Numbered from the stretch's first letter, positions 1 to 7,389 are shown. The stretch: 64,000 nucleotides of DNA from UBA2144 sp964506185 (GCA_964506185.1 CAZDKL010000001.1:41307-105306), one strand, 5' to 3'. Numbers and translations are program-made. The notes: generated from the letters alone by a model not told the origin.

Positions 1-327
1 GCTGTTCGGCAGGAGGAAGTATTTATAGAGAATTTAGTAGGCGCTGATCCTTCGACTGTAATTATTCCATTCGCAGTCGAAGCGACATTCCTGCTCTGGC
101 TTGCTGCATCTTTAAGTTTGATATTGGTAATAATAATTCTAGCTGTTCTTCCGTCAGTCTCCCCCGCCTTCCACGGTGACTTAGCCAAAACTTTGTCTGC
201 GCCATATATTGATTACCTTAAAGGATTCATACCAATCACAATTGCTATCGAAATTCTAGCTGCTCCGGTTGTTGCTTCAATAGGGGCTTGGCTTGGAGTT
301 AGGCCGCAGTTAAAGCAGATTAGCTGA
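1..327 (+). CDS. C-terminal fragment of an FtsX-like permease
   Basis: The reading frame is open from the first base, so the 5' part of the gene lies outside the window. The 108 visible residues hold an ENLVGAD motif that resembles the LVGA motif before the third membrane segment of FtsX. Two hydrophobic stretches follow (about residues 20-50 and 75-100), and the tail ends GAWLGVRPQLKQIS, much like FtsX proteins that end in a short basic tail. FtsX pairs with the FtsE ATPase and controls peptidoglycan hydrolases at the division site. The family call is inferred from topology and the LVGA motif only, and ftsE is not visible. The last codons run into a GCAGATTAGC repeat, so the original 3' end may have been altered. 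Confidence 0.55.
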   Translation, partial: AVRQEEVFIENLVGADPSTVIIPFAVEATFLLWLAASLSLILVIIILAVLPSVSPAFHGDLAKTLSAPYIDYLKGFIPITIAIEILAAPVVASIGAWLGVRPQLKQIS

Positions 328-376
328 TTGGCTTATTAGCAGATTAGCTAATCTGCTAATTGCTAATCTGCTAATG
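307..376. repeat. GCAGATTAGC iterated palindromic repeat, copy 1
   Basis: Several copies of AGCAGATTAGC are followed by several copies of the inverse GCTAATCTGC, so the whole stretch can fold into a long imperfect hairpin. It starts inside the last codons of the FtsX-like gene and ends just before the recO promoter. Related copies lie at 9792-9858, 30952-31064 and 46003-46073. Confidence 0.85.
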
Positions 377-385
377 GCGATCTGA

Positions 386-391
386 TACTAT
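386..391 (+). promoter_or_regulatory. -10 box TACTAT of recO, 6 nt from the start codon
   Basis: TACTAT is followed by six bases and then the recO ATG at 398. An out-of-frame ATG at 394 is skipped. No SD is visible, which fits a leaderless transcript. Confidence 0.55.
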
Positions 392-397
392 ATATGC

Positions 398-973
398 ATG
401 CCTCACGCTTTACTCTATAACAGTATAATCCTAAAAGCCTACGACGTTGGCGAGGCCGATAGATTTTTAGTATTGCTGACCAAGGAGCGTGGAAGGCTAA
501 GTGCCAGAGCAAAAGCCGTGAGGAAACTTACAAGTAAACTTGGAGGAAGCTTGCTCCCATTTAACCACGTGACTATCGGACTGCATGAAGGCAAGGCAGG
601 ATGCATCGTAACCTCAGCACAAAAACTTCCTTCACCTGACTTAACTGATACAAAAGCATTTCTAAATGCCCAGCAGGGAGTTGAATTGTTACTGACTCTT
701 CTGCATGACGAAGAACCGCTACCTGAAATTTTTGATCTGACTCTTGAATTCCTTAATCAATGTCCGAAAACCGAACCCGTTCTTCCCTTCACAGTAAACG
801 TTCTAAGGTCCCTCGGCCTTCTCCCGGCTAACGTGGATCTCCCCCAATCAGAATCTGAGCTTAATGCACTTTGCAATGAGATAATTGCCGAGCATGGAAA
901 TACTGCTCAAAGAGCATCACAAATTGCATCTCTAATAGCAACAAGCGGAGGGGTCGCCCGCCACGGGGGGTGA
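398..973 (+). CDS. recO: DNA repair protein RecO (short form)
   Basis: RecO loads RecA on gapped DNA with RecR and anneals complementary strands. The N-terminal OB-fold is clear: a YNSIILKAYDVGEADRFLVL segment is followed by LLTKERGRLSARAKAVRK and a GGSLLPFNHV segment, all in the typical order within residues 5-60. The rest is a helical domain. At 191 residues it is shorter than the usual ~240, and no zinc-finger cysteine cluster is seen. The last residues (SGGVARHGG) are encoded by a GC-rich word (gtcgcccgccacgggg) that looks like repeat material, so the 3' end may have been truncated by a repeat insertion. The start at 398 is supported by a -10 box six bases upstream. Confidence 0.85.
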   Translation: MPHALLYNSIILKAYDVGEADRFLVLLTKERGRLSARAKAVRKLTSKLGGSLLPFNHVTIGLHEGKAGCIVTSAQKLPSPDLTDTKAFLNAQQGVELLLTLLHDEEPLPEIFDLTLEFLNQCPKTEPVLPFTVNVLRSLGLLPANVDLPQSESELNALCNEIIAEHGNTAQRASQIASLIATSGGVARHGG

Positions 974-981
974 AGGGAGAT

Positions 982-2346
982 TTATTCCCCTATCCAACTA
1001 GGCTCATCCCCCGGTGCATCACTAACTCCAATCTGAGTTAAATTTGGTCTTGCTTCGTAAAAAGAAAAGAATGGTTCGACTGTTTCCTCTCCCCCATCAT
1101 TCACGACTCTGTACCACACAGCTTTTAAACCCGGAACTCTTCCGCCCGCCTTGCGTGTTGTCCCCGGCGCAATTGCTGTCGTGTATTCAATCTTATCCGC
1201 CGGAGCCGATCTTCTTCCCCAAATATAAGGTCCGATTATTTCTGATTCGCGATTATCATTCGTTCCATAATATATGTAATACGCCAAACGGTTTTCCGGA
1301 TCATTATGTGTTTGAATAAGAAGCGCTCCCGGTGAATCGTTTTTAAACTTCATATCCGTATGCGGAGGATAGATAGTTGCATCGGTTCCTTGCGGAGAGT
1401 AATACAGAACAGCGAAGCTATGGTTGCGCCTTTTTTCTATGGGAAAGCCATACTCCCAAACACCTCTGTACGCAGTCGTACTAACCTGACAAAGTCCTCC
1501 ACCATATTCGGGCAGAGTACGCTCCCCGAGTATTACAAGTTCTTTGTAATATCCGGTTGTACTGTTTACAGGACCCAGTGTTTCGTTAAAGGAAAATATT
1601 TCTCCTTCTTCTATAACTGTTCCATTGAACTTACTTAAGCCATTGGCAATATTAAGGCGCCGAGCATAAGGAGATCCGGAGTAATCTGACTCTCCAACTG
1701 CAATAACTTCTCTTATCCCAAGTTTTCTAAGAGCTTTATCTATCTCCATTTCTGGCTGAATCTCAATAACCGGCAAAACTATATCGGTAACCTCATTCTC
1801 GAGAGCCATAATCGTCAACTCAACTACCAATTCCAAATCAACTTTTCTGCCAAGCATTCCAACTCCTTCAAACAGAACTCCTGTTCCTGTTTTTTTGATT
1901 ATCACTGAACCAGATTCGCGATCAAGTTTCTGTGATATCTTTTCTTTAAGCGTTGCACGTATGGCTCTTTCGTCCCAATCAATGACCGTATGTCGTACAA
2001 CACCTGCCGGCAAGGATGGAAGAAGATCTCCATCAACTCTAAACTCCGCGAGAGGCCTGATCTGCTTTCCATGTGATGACCATACTTGTTTTTGCCCTTT
2101 CCAATGCGAATACTCATATGGTTGAAGTTCGAATAAATGGTGATTGTAGCGGAAAGTTAAAGCATAGTTCTGGCTCTGAGCTAATGATGGAATTATCAGC
2201 AAAAGCACGAAGCACGAAATCCGAAACAAATCAGAAATAGGAAAAAACCAAATTCCAAAGGATATATTTTTATTTTTTCGAATTTCATTTTTCGTATTTG
2301 TTTCGCTTTTCGAATTTCGAATTTGAATTCTACTTATTATCTTCAT
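982..2346 (-). CDS. VanW family secreted protein
   Basis: VanW domains are found in cell-surface proteins of Gram-positive bacteria and CPR. Their biochemical role is not established; links to glycopeptide resistance operons and L,D-transpeptidase-like proteins exist. The VanW core covers about residues 230-375 and contains NIANGLSKFNGTVIEEGEIF and the diagnostic GGGLCQVSTTAYRG segment with its conserved cysteine. A hydrophobic stretch ending LLLIIPSLAQSQ (about 47-59) is a plausible signal peptide. The first ~45 residues (RIQIRNSKSETNTKNE...) are the translation of an intergenic CGAAAT-type word repeat, so the N-terminus appears to have been extended by repeat DNA. The start overlaps the end of the RNase HI gene by 17 bases, which suggests co-transcription. 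Confidence 0.85.
   Translation of the reverse strand: MKIISRIQIRNSKSETNTKNEIRKNKNISFGIWFFPISDLFRISCFVLLLIIPSLAQSQNYALTFRYNHHLFELQPYEYSHWKGQKQVWSSHGKQIRPLAEFRVDGDLLPSLPAGVVRHTVIDWDERAIRATLKEKISQKLDRESGSVIIKKTGTGVLFEGVGMLGRKVDLELVVELTIMALENEVTDIVLPVIEIQPEMEIDKALRKLGIREVIAVGESDYSGSPYARRLNIANGLSKFNGTVIEEGEIFSFNETLGPVNSTTGYYKELVILGERTLPEYGGGLCQVSTTAYRGVWEYGFPIEKRRNHSFAVLYYSPQGTDATIYPPHTDMKFKNDSPGALLIQTHNDPENRLAYYIYYGTNDNRESEIIGPYIWGRRSAPADKIEYTTAIAPGTTRKAGGRVPGLKAVWYRVVNDGGEETVEPFFSFYEARPNLTQIGVSDAPGDEPSWIGE
2226..2340. repeat. CGAAATCCGAAAC / TTTCGAATTTCG iterated-word repeat inside the VanW 5' end
   Basis: Degenerate copies of cgaaatccgaaac and the mirrored words ttttcgaatttcg and tttcgtatttg fill this stretch. 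The same vocabulary fills 60750-60862. Here it is translated as the N-terminus of the VanW protein. Confidence 0.75.
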
Positions 2347-2899
2347 AATGTGGGCTGGGATGCTCGTCTAAAGCCTTGTTAACTAGTGCGTCTGCTCTAA
2401 AATTATCTGCCCTCGGAATATAATGGAATTCAACAGAAGCAAATTCTTCCATCAACTCATTTATTTCATCCACAAATGTTTTTAAAGTATCCATTTTTAC
2501 TCGGTACTCGCCCTTTAATTGCTTAACAATCAATTCAGAATCCAAAAAACACACTAAACGATTGGGGTGATACCGTTTTGCTATCTTTAGCCCCTCTATC
2601 AATGCTCGATACTCCGCAACGTTGTTTGTTTGTATTCCGATTCTTTCTGCATGTTCCCTTAATACCTTCCCCTCAACAGGATCTTCAATCACGCATCCTA
2701 CTGCAGCTTGACCGGGATTGCCTCTGGAACCTCCGTCCGTAAATAAATGGAGAGTCCCTCCAACCATTTCTATATCTGATCCCGATTGATTTTTGTCCAA
2801 AGCCTCCTCGATCACGTCTGCGGCAAACTTATCGCGATCTTTAGCTCTGGAGAAGGCATCTTTCAGTCTCCTTTCTAGCTTGGCGGGTAGCTTTATCAT
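2330..2899 (-). CDS. rnhA: Ribonuclease HI family protein with N-terminal extension
   Basis: It hydrolyses the RNA strand of RNA-DNA hybrids. All four acidic catalytic positions are visible: D55 in FTDGGSRGNPG, E96 in NNVAEYRAL, D120 in CFLDSELIVKQL and D170 in NFRADALVN. About 50 residues precede the fold. They are rich in Lys, Arg and acidic residues and do not look like a hybrid-binding domain. The gene diverges from the S41 protease gene with only 20 bases between start codons, and a TAGTAT box lies six bases before this ATG. It is followed by the overlapping VanW gene. Confidence 0.9.
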   Translation of the reverse strand: MIKLPAKLERRLKDAFSRAKDRDKFAADVIEEALDKNQSGSDIEMVGGTLHLFTDGGSRGNPGQAAVGCVIEDPVEGKVLREHAERIGIQTNNVAEYRALIEGLKIAKRYHPNRLVCFLDSELIVKQLKGEYRVKMDTLKTFVDEINELMEEFASVEFHYIPRADNFRADALVNKALDEHPSPHYEDNK

Positions 2900-2904
2900 G
2901 CTAA

Positions 2905-2911
2905 TATACTA
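2905..2911. promoter_or_regulatory. Shared bidirectional -10 region
   Basis: The near-palindrome CTAATATACTAG reads TAGTAT on the minus strand (2906-2911, six bases before the RNase HI ATG) and TATACT on the plus strand (2905-2910, nine bases before the S41 ATG). The two promoters therefore share the same -10 DNA, so only one polymerase could occupy it at a time. Confidence 0.55.
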
Positions 2912-2919
2912 GCACAACT

Positions 2920-4179
2920 ATGCTAAAGCCTCTTCGCACCGCAACACTAATAATTCTTCCCCTAATAACACTGGTTTTGGGTTGGCAATTGGGAGTTAGA
3001 TACGAACAAAGGCATGTTGTAGAAATGACAGAAAAGCTGGAGCTTTTGTACACTGGTAAAACGAATAGCGGGGCATTGCTCGAAGATCCTGAACGTGAAG
3101 TGGATCTATCGCTTTTGTGGGGTGTCTGGAGGCTTTTGTTGGCGCATTACATAGACCCGGACATGTTAAATCCTCCCGAAATGGTTTATGGAGCCGTTGG
3201 AGGATTGGTTGGATCTGTCGGAGATCCTTATACGACGTTTATGACGCCCTCGGAGAACAGCGATTTTCAGAAAGCTCTGCAGGGCAAATTGGAGGGAATA
3301 GGAGCTGAACTAACCATGAGAGACGGCCTTGTTGTAGTAGTCGCTCCACTTAAAGGGTCGCCTGCTTCGAAGGCAGGCCTGGAACCCGAAGACGTGATTA
3401 CCCATGTTAATGATAAAAATATTGCCGGCCAAACTCTGCATCAAGTAGTGCAATTGATCAGAGGCCCCAAGGGCTCGAAGGTTGAACTCACAATCGCACG
3501 CACTGATGCACCTGAGCCTATAAAAATTCAGATAATAAGGGCAAGTATCCAAGTTCCGAGTGTAGAGTACGAGATCAAAGAAACCGCAACCGGATCGGTT
3601 GGATACATTGCCCTGAATCAATTCGGAGAAGACTCCGTAAATGAAATTAAAACCACACTTGATATTATGAGAGGCGCAGATCTTGCAGGACTCATACTGG
3701 ACCTTAGGTTTAACGGTGGAGGATATCTGGAAAGATCCGTAGAAATGTCATCTATGTTCCTAAATGAAGGAAAAGTAGTGACAGTTGAAAGAAGAAATGG
3801 AGATCCTACTCACCACTATGTGTCAGGCAGGCCAAGCGATCCGGATATTCCTATGGTTGTGATGATAAATGAGGGATCCGCAAGCGCGTCTGAGATATTG
3901 GCAGGTGCATTGCAAGATCACGAGCGCGCAACAATAATCGGCAAGAAGAGTTTTGGAAAAGGAACAGTACAGGAAGTATTTGATCTTCCCGGAAACGCGT
4001 CAGTCAGAATGACAATAGCAAGATGGCTTACTCCAGACGGAAATGATCTTGGCAAAGGAGGAGTTTATCCGGATATCGAAGTTGATAGAACCCGCCAGCA
4101 GATTATTGATGAAGTCGATCCGCAACTTCAGGCTGCGCTTGAATGGCTGTTGGATGGGGAGGGATTAACTGAGAATTAG
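2920..4179 (+). CDS. ctpA: S41 family C-terminal processing peptidase
   Basis: It is a serine-lysine protease of the envelope that trims or degrades exported proteins. An N-terminal membrane anchor (residues ~8-25, LIILPLITLVLGWQLG) comes first. A PDZ domain follows (~110-195, with SPASKAGLEPEDVITHVN), then the S41 catalytic core. Ser322 in GSASASE and Lys347 in SFGKGTVQ are 25 residues apart, as in Prc and CtpB. The length of 419 residues is typical. The stop codon overlaps the convergent ndk stop by a few bases. It starts from the shared promoter with RNase HI. Confidence 0.93.
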   Translation: MLKPLRTATLIILPLITLVLGWQLGVRYEQRHVVEMTEKLELLYTGKTNSGALLEDPEREVDLSLLWGVWRLLLAHYIDPDMLNPPEMVYGAVGGLVGSVGDPYTTFMTPSENSDFQKALQGKLEGIGAELTMRDGLVVVVAPLKGSPASKAGLEPEDVITHVNDKNIAGQTLHQVVQLIRGPKGSKVELTIARTDAPEPIKIQIIRASIQVPSVEYEIKETATGSVGYIALNQFGEDSVNEIKTTLDIMRGADLAGLILDLRFNGGGYLERSVEMSSMFLNEGKVVTVERRNGDPTHHYVSGRPSDPDIPMVVMINEGSASASEILAGALQDHERATIIGKKSFGKGTVQEVFDLPGNASVRMTIARWLTPDGNDLGKGGVYPDIEVDRTRQQIIDEVDPQLQAALEWLLDGEGLTEN

Positions 4180-4610
4180 TACTCAAATAGTTCGTCCTCT
4201 TTGAAGAATCTCGCAACTTCTTTCTCCGCCGTCTCCGGAGAGTCTGAAGCATGAACAACATTTTTCATCTTGTTCTCCCCTTCTTCCTTGCTTCCAAACT
4301 CTGCTCTAATGGTGCCGGGTGCCGCTTCTAAACAATCTGTTACCCCAAGCATATCTCTCATCTTGTTTATGATGTCATCTCCTTCCAAAACCATAGCAAT
4401 AACCGGGGTTAAACTCATGAACTTTTCGATTTCCGGATAAAAAGGAAACTCTGCTATGTGCGCATAGTGTTCGCGTAGAGTTTCTAAGTCTAACTTGATC
4501 ATTTTGCATCCGATTATTTTGAAGCCTGCTTCTTCGAAGCGCTTGAGGACTGTTCCGCAGATTTTCTTCTGCATGCAGTCGGGTTTTAGGAGGATTAAGG
4601 TGCGTTGCAT
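4176..4610 (-). CDS. ndk: Nucleoside diphosphate kinase
   Basis: It transfers the gamma phosphate of ATP to NDPs through a phospho-histidine. The sequence starts RTLILLKPDCM (the usual LxLIKPD motif), and the catalytic His120 lies in NVVHASDS. The length of 144 residues matches bacterial Ndk. It is convergent with the S41 gene, with overlapping stop codons. No SD is evident before the ATG. Confidence 0.95.
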   Translation of the reverse strand: MQRTLILLKPDCMQKKICGTVLKRFEEAGFKIIGCKMIKLDLETLREHYAHIAEFPFYPEIEKFMSLTPVIAMVLEGDDIINKMRDMLGVTDCLEAAPGTIRAEFGSKEEGENKMKNVVHASDSPETAEKEVARFFKEDELFEY

Positions 4611-4836
4611 TGGAATTTGAAGGTAAATATCTGGTAAAAGTACACCGCACCCCTGCTATAGATACACCCACCCCCTCTTCGAGCCTGAGCCTCAGAGCCG
4701 AATGGCCAGGGGTGGGTATGGCTTTGGGTGGGTGGGCTGTCGGTTAATATGTGTCAGCCCTGAAACCGCGTCAACCCCTTCTCAAAAAAAACTTTTTCTG
4801 ACCTCCTCTTTTTAGCTTCCCTTAGCCCCGTAAGAC
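4611..4836. other. Intergenic region with an inverted CACCCACC / GGTGGGTG block
   Basis: Between ndk and the M16 gene, 4665-4738 contains cacccaccccctcttcg and the mirrored ggggtgggtatggctttgggtggg, which form an imperfect palindrome. The central part (gagcctgagcctcagagcc) is also mirrored. An A-run and T-rich stretch follow at 4780-4815. No gene is seen here. Confidence 0.6.
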
Positions 4837-4856
4837 GTTCCGCTTCAAAGCGGAAC
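4837..4856 (-). terminator. Hairpin just downstream of the M16 peptidase gene
   Basis: GTTCCGCTT and AAGCGGAAC pair perfectly with a 2-base loop, seven bases past the M16 stop on the minus strand. There is no T-run directly after the stem on that strand; a T-run appears about 50 bases on. It may be a terminator or one more palindromic module. Confidence 0.4.
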
Positions 4857-4863
4857 AACACGC

Positions 4864-6123
4864 TTATTTTATCAATTTCTCCAATTTCTCCTTCTCCTCC
4901 CCCTTTCCTATCACAACCAATCTCATCTCATCCGGTTTGAGGAGTTTTTGAGCCAACTCATTCACATTATCCTTTGTAACTGATTCTATCTCCGCAAAAT
5001 AATCTTCGACGGTTCTTACTTTTGGATAAAGAAGCTCTTGCTTGCCGTAAAAGTGCGCAACTTCTTCCGAATCTTCCAGGCTGAGAGTTATCTTTCCTTT
5101 AAGAAAGTCTTTTGATCTCTTTAATTCTTCATCGGTTACTCCATCCTTGGCACACTCTGCATATTCATGATTAATGCACTCAATTGCTTCATGTAAACGA
5201 GTCTGATCTACTCCGGCACGGGTTGAAAGCGAGCCCGCATCCAGATAAGCATCATCATCGGTAGAAATATAATAACAAAGTCCCTTGGCTTCGCGGATAT
5301 TAAGGAACATTCGCGAGCTCATGTTGCCTCCCAGAATTATTGCGAGGAGTTTTTGAGTAAAGTAGTCATCACCCTGTGAATTCGCTCCGGGAACTCCCAT
5401 AACCAAGTGTGCTTGTTCGGTTTCTTTTTTTCTAAGGAACACGCGATCTTTTCCGTAGTCATCAAACTTATTAAACTCCCGATCTTTTGATCCGGAAACG
5501 CCGGTGAAATACTTTTCGGAAAGCTCAATCGCTTCGCCTTCATCAATTTTTCCCGAATAAGAGATCACTATGTTATCCGGCGTGTATAGAAGATCTTTAT
5601 GCTTCTGGAAATCTTTTTGCCCTACTGAATTTATTACTTCCATCCTTCCAATCGTATCCCAGCCGAGCGGATGATCTCCGAAAACTAGTTCTTCGAAGTC
5701 CCAACCTGCGCGATACATTGGAGTATCCTGATACATTCGTTCCTCTTCGATAATTACTCCCCGTTCGCGCTCAATATCTTCCTGAGGAAATGATGCATGC
5801 AAAAGCATGTCGCTGATTACGTCGCACGCCAATTCCTTGTGCTCGGCTGCCACTTTTACGTAGTAGCCGGCGTATTCCTTTCCGGTAAAAGCATTGAAAT
5901 CGCCTCCCACTCCATCTATGGCAACGCTGACTTCCTTGGTATTTTTGTACTTCTTCCCGCCTTTAAAGAACATATGCTCCAGAAAATGGCTGATTCCGCG
6001 TTCTTCGTTTGTCTCGTAACGGGACCCTGCCCCTGCAAATACCAAGACTGTTACAGACGCTGTTCCGTCCAATGGAGCTGTAAGGACCCTCAGGCCCGAT
6101 TTGAGTTTTGAGGTTTTGTACAT
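4864..6123 (-). CDS. M16 family zinc peptidase (pitrilysin-like)
   Basis: It is a metallopeptidase of the processing-peptidase/insulinase clan that degrades or trims peptides. The inverted zinc motif HFLEH is at residues 46-50, and a second Glu is expected in the VIIEEERMYQD helix. A C-terminal M16 domain follows (about 165-345). The length of 419 residues is that of single-chain prokaryotic M16B proteins. The reading frame extends upstream to 6198, but I place the start at the ATG at 6123 because it gives MYKTSKLKSGLRVL, a normal M16 N-terminus. A TAAACT box lies seven bases before it. Confidence 0.9.
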   Translation of the reverse strand: MYKTSKLKSGLRVLTAPLDGTASVTVLVFAGAGSRYETNEERGISHFLEHMFFKGGKKYKNTKEVSVAIDGVGGDFNAFTGKEYAGYYVKVAAEHKELACDVISDMLLHASFPQEDIERERGVIIEEERMYQDTPMYRAGWDFEELVFGDHPLGWDTIGRMEVINSVGQKDFQKHKDLLYTPDNIVISYSGKIDEGEAIELSEKYFTGVSGSKDREFNKFDDYGKDRVFLRKKETEQAHLVMGVPGANSQGDDYFTQKLLAIILGGNMSSRMFLNIREAKGLCYYISTDDDAYLDAGSLSTRAGVDQTRLHEAIECINHEYAECAKDGVTDEELKRSKDFLKGKITLSLEDSEEVAHFYGKQELLYPKVRTVEDYFAEIESVTKDNVNELAQKLLKPDEMRLVVIGKGEEKEKLEKLIK

Positions 6124-6130
6124 GAATAGG

Positions 6131-6136
6131 AGTTTA
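6131..6136 (-). promoter_or_regulatory. -10 box TAAACT of the M16 gene, 7 nt from ATG
   Basis: On the minus strand the order is TAAACT, seven bases, ATG at 6123. No SD is seen, consistent with leaderless expression. Confidence 0.5.
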
Positions 6137-6210
6137 GCTGAATCTAACCAGAAACCAAAAACTATTAAACTTTGTTGACCGCTAACCCAAAACCCCATAA
6201 TCTTCCGCCG

Positions 6211-6351
6211 ATGTTAGGAAAACTCAAATGGCGCCGGCGTTTAAGGAAACATGGATTCATGAGTCGCATGAAGACCAAAAATGGGCGAAAAGTGCTGAAT
6301 AGGCGCAGAAGGAAAGGAAGAAAGAGGACAGCCGTACAGAAAAAGAAATAA
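6211..6351 (+). CDS. rpmH: Ribosomal protein L34 (bL34)
   Basis: This 46-codon gene encodes the very basic large-subunit protein L34. The signature is complete: RKHGFMSRMKTKNGRKVLNR followed by RRRKGRKRTAVQKKK. The N-terminus (MLGKLKWRRRLR) differs from the usual KRTYQPSxxKRxR. An upstream in-frame TTG at 6175 would add TANPKPHNLPP, which partly resembles the YQPHN of other L34s, so the true start is open. I prefer the ATG at 6211 because TAATCT (6198-6203) lies seven bases before it. It diverges from the M16 gene. No rnpA is seen beside it. Confidence 0.85.
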   Translation: MLGKLKWRRRLRKHGFMSRMKTKNGRKVLNRRRRKGRKRTAVQKKK

Positions 6352-6364
6352 TAAACACTTTGGA

Positions 6365-6401
6365 TTTCCAGTATTCTAGTATTCCAGTATTCTAGTACTT
6401 G
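6365..6401. repeat. CCAGTATTCTAGTATT iterated words
   Basis: Three to four degenerate copies of (c)cagtattctagta stand directly before the next gene. TATTCT within it may serve as its -10 box. Confidence 0.6.
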
Positions 6402-6722
6402 ATGGTCAAATACCTCCACAAGCTGACAGCGTTCTTCTTCTTCATATTAGGCATAACCTTCTTCACAGCCTATTTCCTTTTAAAGAACGGAATGATGATG
6501 ACTCCCTCGGCATGGTGGATGCAGAGAGCTGACCTTCCATTCGCACTTGTTACAATCATGTACGGAGGCCTAAGTTTATTCAGAAGCCTTAATCCAAATG
6601 AAAAACCGGCCAAAGCCTTGGCGCTCGCGATTGCCATTCCTCTGATCGCGTTTTTCCTTTTCCTGGTAGTCCTTAACTTTTGGGAGGTTTTGGGACTGCC
6701 AAAAGGCGAAACGATGATTTAG
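6402..6722 (+). CDS. Small membrane protein, unknown function
   Basis: The 106-residue protein has three likely membrane segments: residues ~8-27 (FFFILGITFFTAYFLLKNG), ~45-60 and ~73-95 (ALAIAIPLIAFFLFLVVLNF). A short basic N-terminus (MVKYLHK) comes first. I do not recognise a family. The start is the ATG at 6402 rather than the preceding TTG. It follows rpmH on the same strand after a 50-base repeat-rich gap. Confidence 0.6.
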   Translation: MVKYLHKLTAFFFFILGITFFTAYFLLKNGMMMTPSAWWMQRADLPFALVTIMYGGLSLFRSLNPNEKPAKALALAIAIPLIAFFLFLVVLNFWEVLGLPKGETMI

Positions 6723-6725
6723 GAG

Positions 6726-6746
6726 TGTATGTACAATGTACATACA
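6726..6746. repeat. Perfect TGTATGTAC palindrome
   Basis: TGTATGTAC and GTACATACA are separated by three bases, between the stops of two convergent genes. It could be a bidirectional terminator stem, although the following T-run is weak. The same word recurs around 62252-62308. Confidence 0.5.
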
Positions 6747-6748
6747 GT

Positions 6749-7348
6749 CTATATTTCAGTTTCCAAGCCTTCTGCTCTATTAGCCCGCCTTGCGCAAAGA
6801 AATAGATAGTCGCTGAGTCTGTTTAAGAATATCTGAATCTGCTCATTGATCTTCCTGTCCTCCGAAGCTTTAGCGCAGGAGGACTCCTCCTCTGCAAGTC
6901 TGACCGTGCATCTCTCCGCTCTCCTACAAACCGTACGAGCCTGATGTAGAAATGACCCCAGCTTTGAGCCGCTCGGAAGTATGAATCTCTTTAGCTCAGG
7001 TAAAGCTGATTCTAGCTCTTCTATCCATTCATCAATAACTCTGACTTCGTCGGATGACACTCTTTTTATATTCACCTGAGAATCCTTAGGGGTAGCAAGA
7101 TCTGAACCTACACCAAAGAGAAGACGCTGAATTTCAAATAACTGCTTACGCAGGCGGGACGGTGGTTCGTCCCCGCTCACCACAGGCTCTGTCCCGCCCT
7201 GCGGTAGCAGGGAGATTACAACACCCAAGATAGAATTCAACTCATCAACTGTTCCGTATGCCTCAAGTCTTAAGCCACCTTTCGAAACTCGCTCCCCCGT
7301 TAGCAAACGTGAGAATCCACCATCGCCGGTACGAGTTGTAACTGACAT
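6749..7348 (-). CDS. PduO-type cob(I)alamin adenosyltransferase with two repeat-derived inserts
   Basis: It transfers the adenosyl group of ATP to cob(I)alamin. The ATP-binding N-terminus TRTGDGGFSRLLTGERVSK (residues ~5-23), the YGTVDELNSILG helix, the CRRAERCTVRL motif (~141-151) and the NRLSDYLFLCAR motif (~176-187) are all present. Two stretches do not belong to the fold and are translations of palindromic DNA: PQGGTEPVVSGDEPPSRL (~49-66) and SSCAKASED (~155-163). Both keep the frame. I start at the ATG at 7348 (MSVTTRTGDGG). No other cobalamin gene is in the window, so the protein probably uses salvaged corrinoid or has another role. Confidence 0.85.
   Translation of the reverse strand: MSVTTRTGDGGFSRLLTGERVSKGGLRLEAYGTVDELNSILGVVISLLPQGGTEPVVSGDEPPSRLRKQLFEIQRLLFGVGSDLATPKDSQVNIKRVSSDEVRVIDEWIEELESALPELKRFILPSGSKLGSFLHQARTVCRRAERCTVRLAEEESSCAKASEDRKINEQIQIFLNRLSDYLFLCARRANRAEGLETEI
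6857..6884. repeat. In-frame palindromic module GTCCTCC...GGAGGAC
   Basis: GTCCTCC (6857-6863) and GGAGGAC (6878-6884) flank gaagctttagcgca. On the minus strand it is read as SSCAKASED within a loop of the adenosyltransferase. Confidence 0.75.
7151..7200. repeat. In-frame palindromic module CAGGCGGGAC...GTCCCGCCCTG
   Basis: The outer arms CAGGCGGGAC and GTCCCGCCCTG enclose a second inverted pair (GGTGGT/ACCAC type). It is read in frame as about 16 residues of the adenosyltransferase. Confidence 0.75.
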
Positions 7349-7358
7349 CGGACACTCA

Positions 7359-7389
7359 TTCTCAATTGTCAATTATCAATTGTCAATTG
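7359..7389. repeat. AATTGTCAATT iterated words
   Basis: Copies of ATTGTCAATTATCAATTG stand between pheT and the adenosyltransferase gene. The same vocabulary recurs at 16078-16138, 22838-22864 (coding) and 27697-27763. Confidence 0.65.

Noticed and set aside
6165..6419. Minus-strand reading frame of 84 codons over rpmH
   Set aside because: It is the complement of the L34 gene and its flanks. Its Phe/Leu/Arg composition follows from the Lys/Arg codons opposite.
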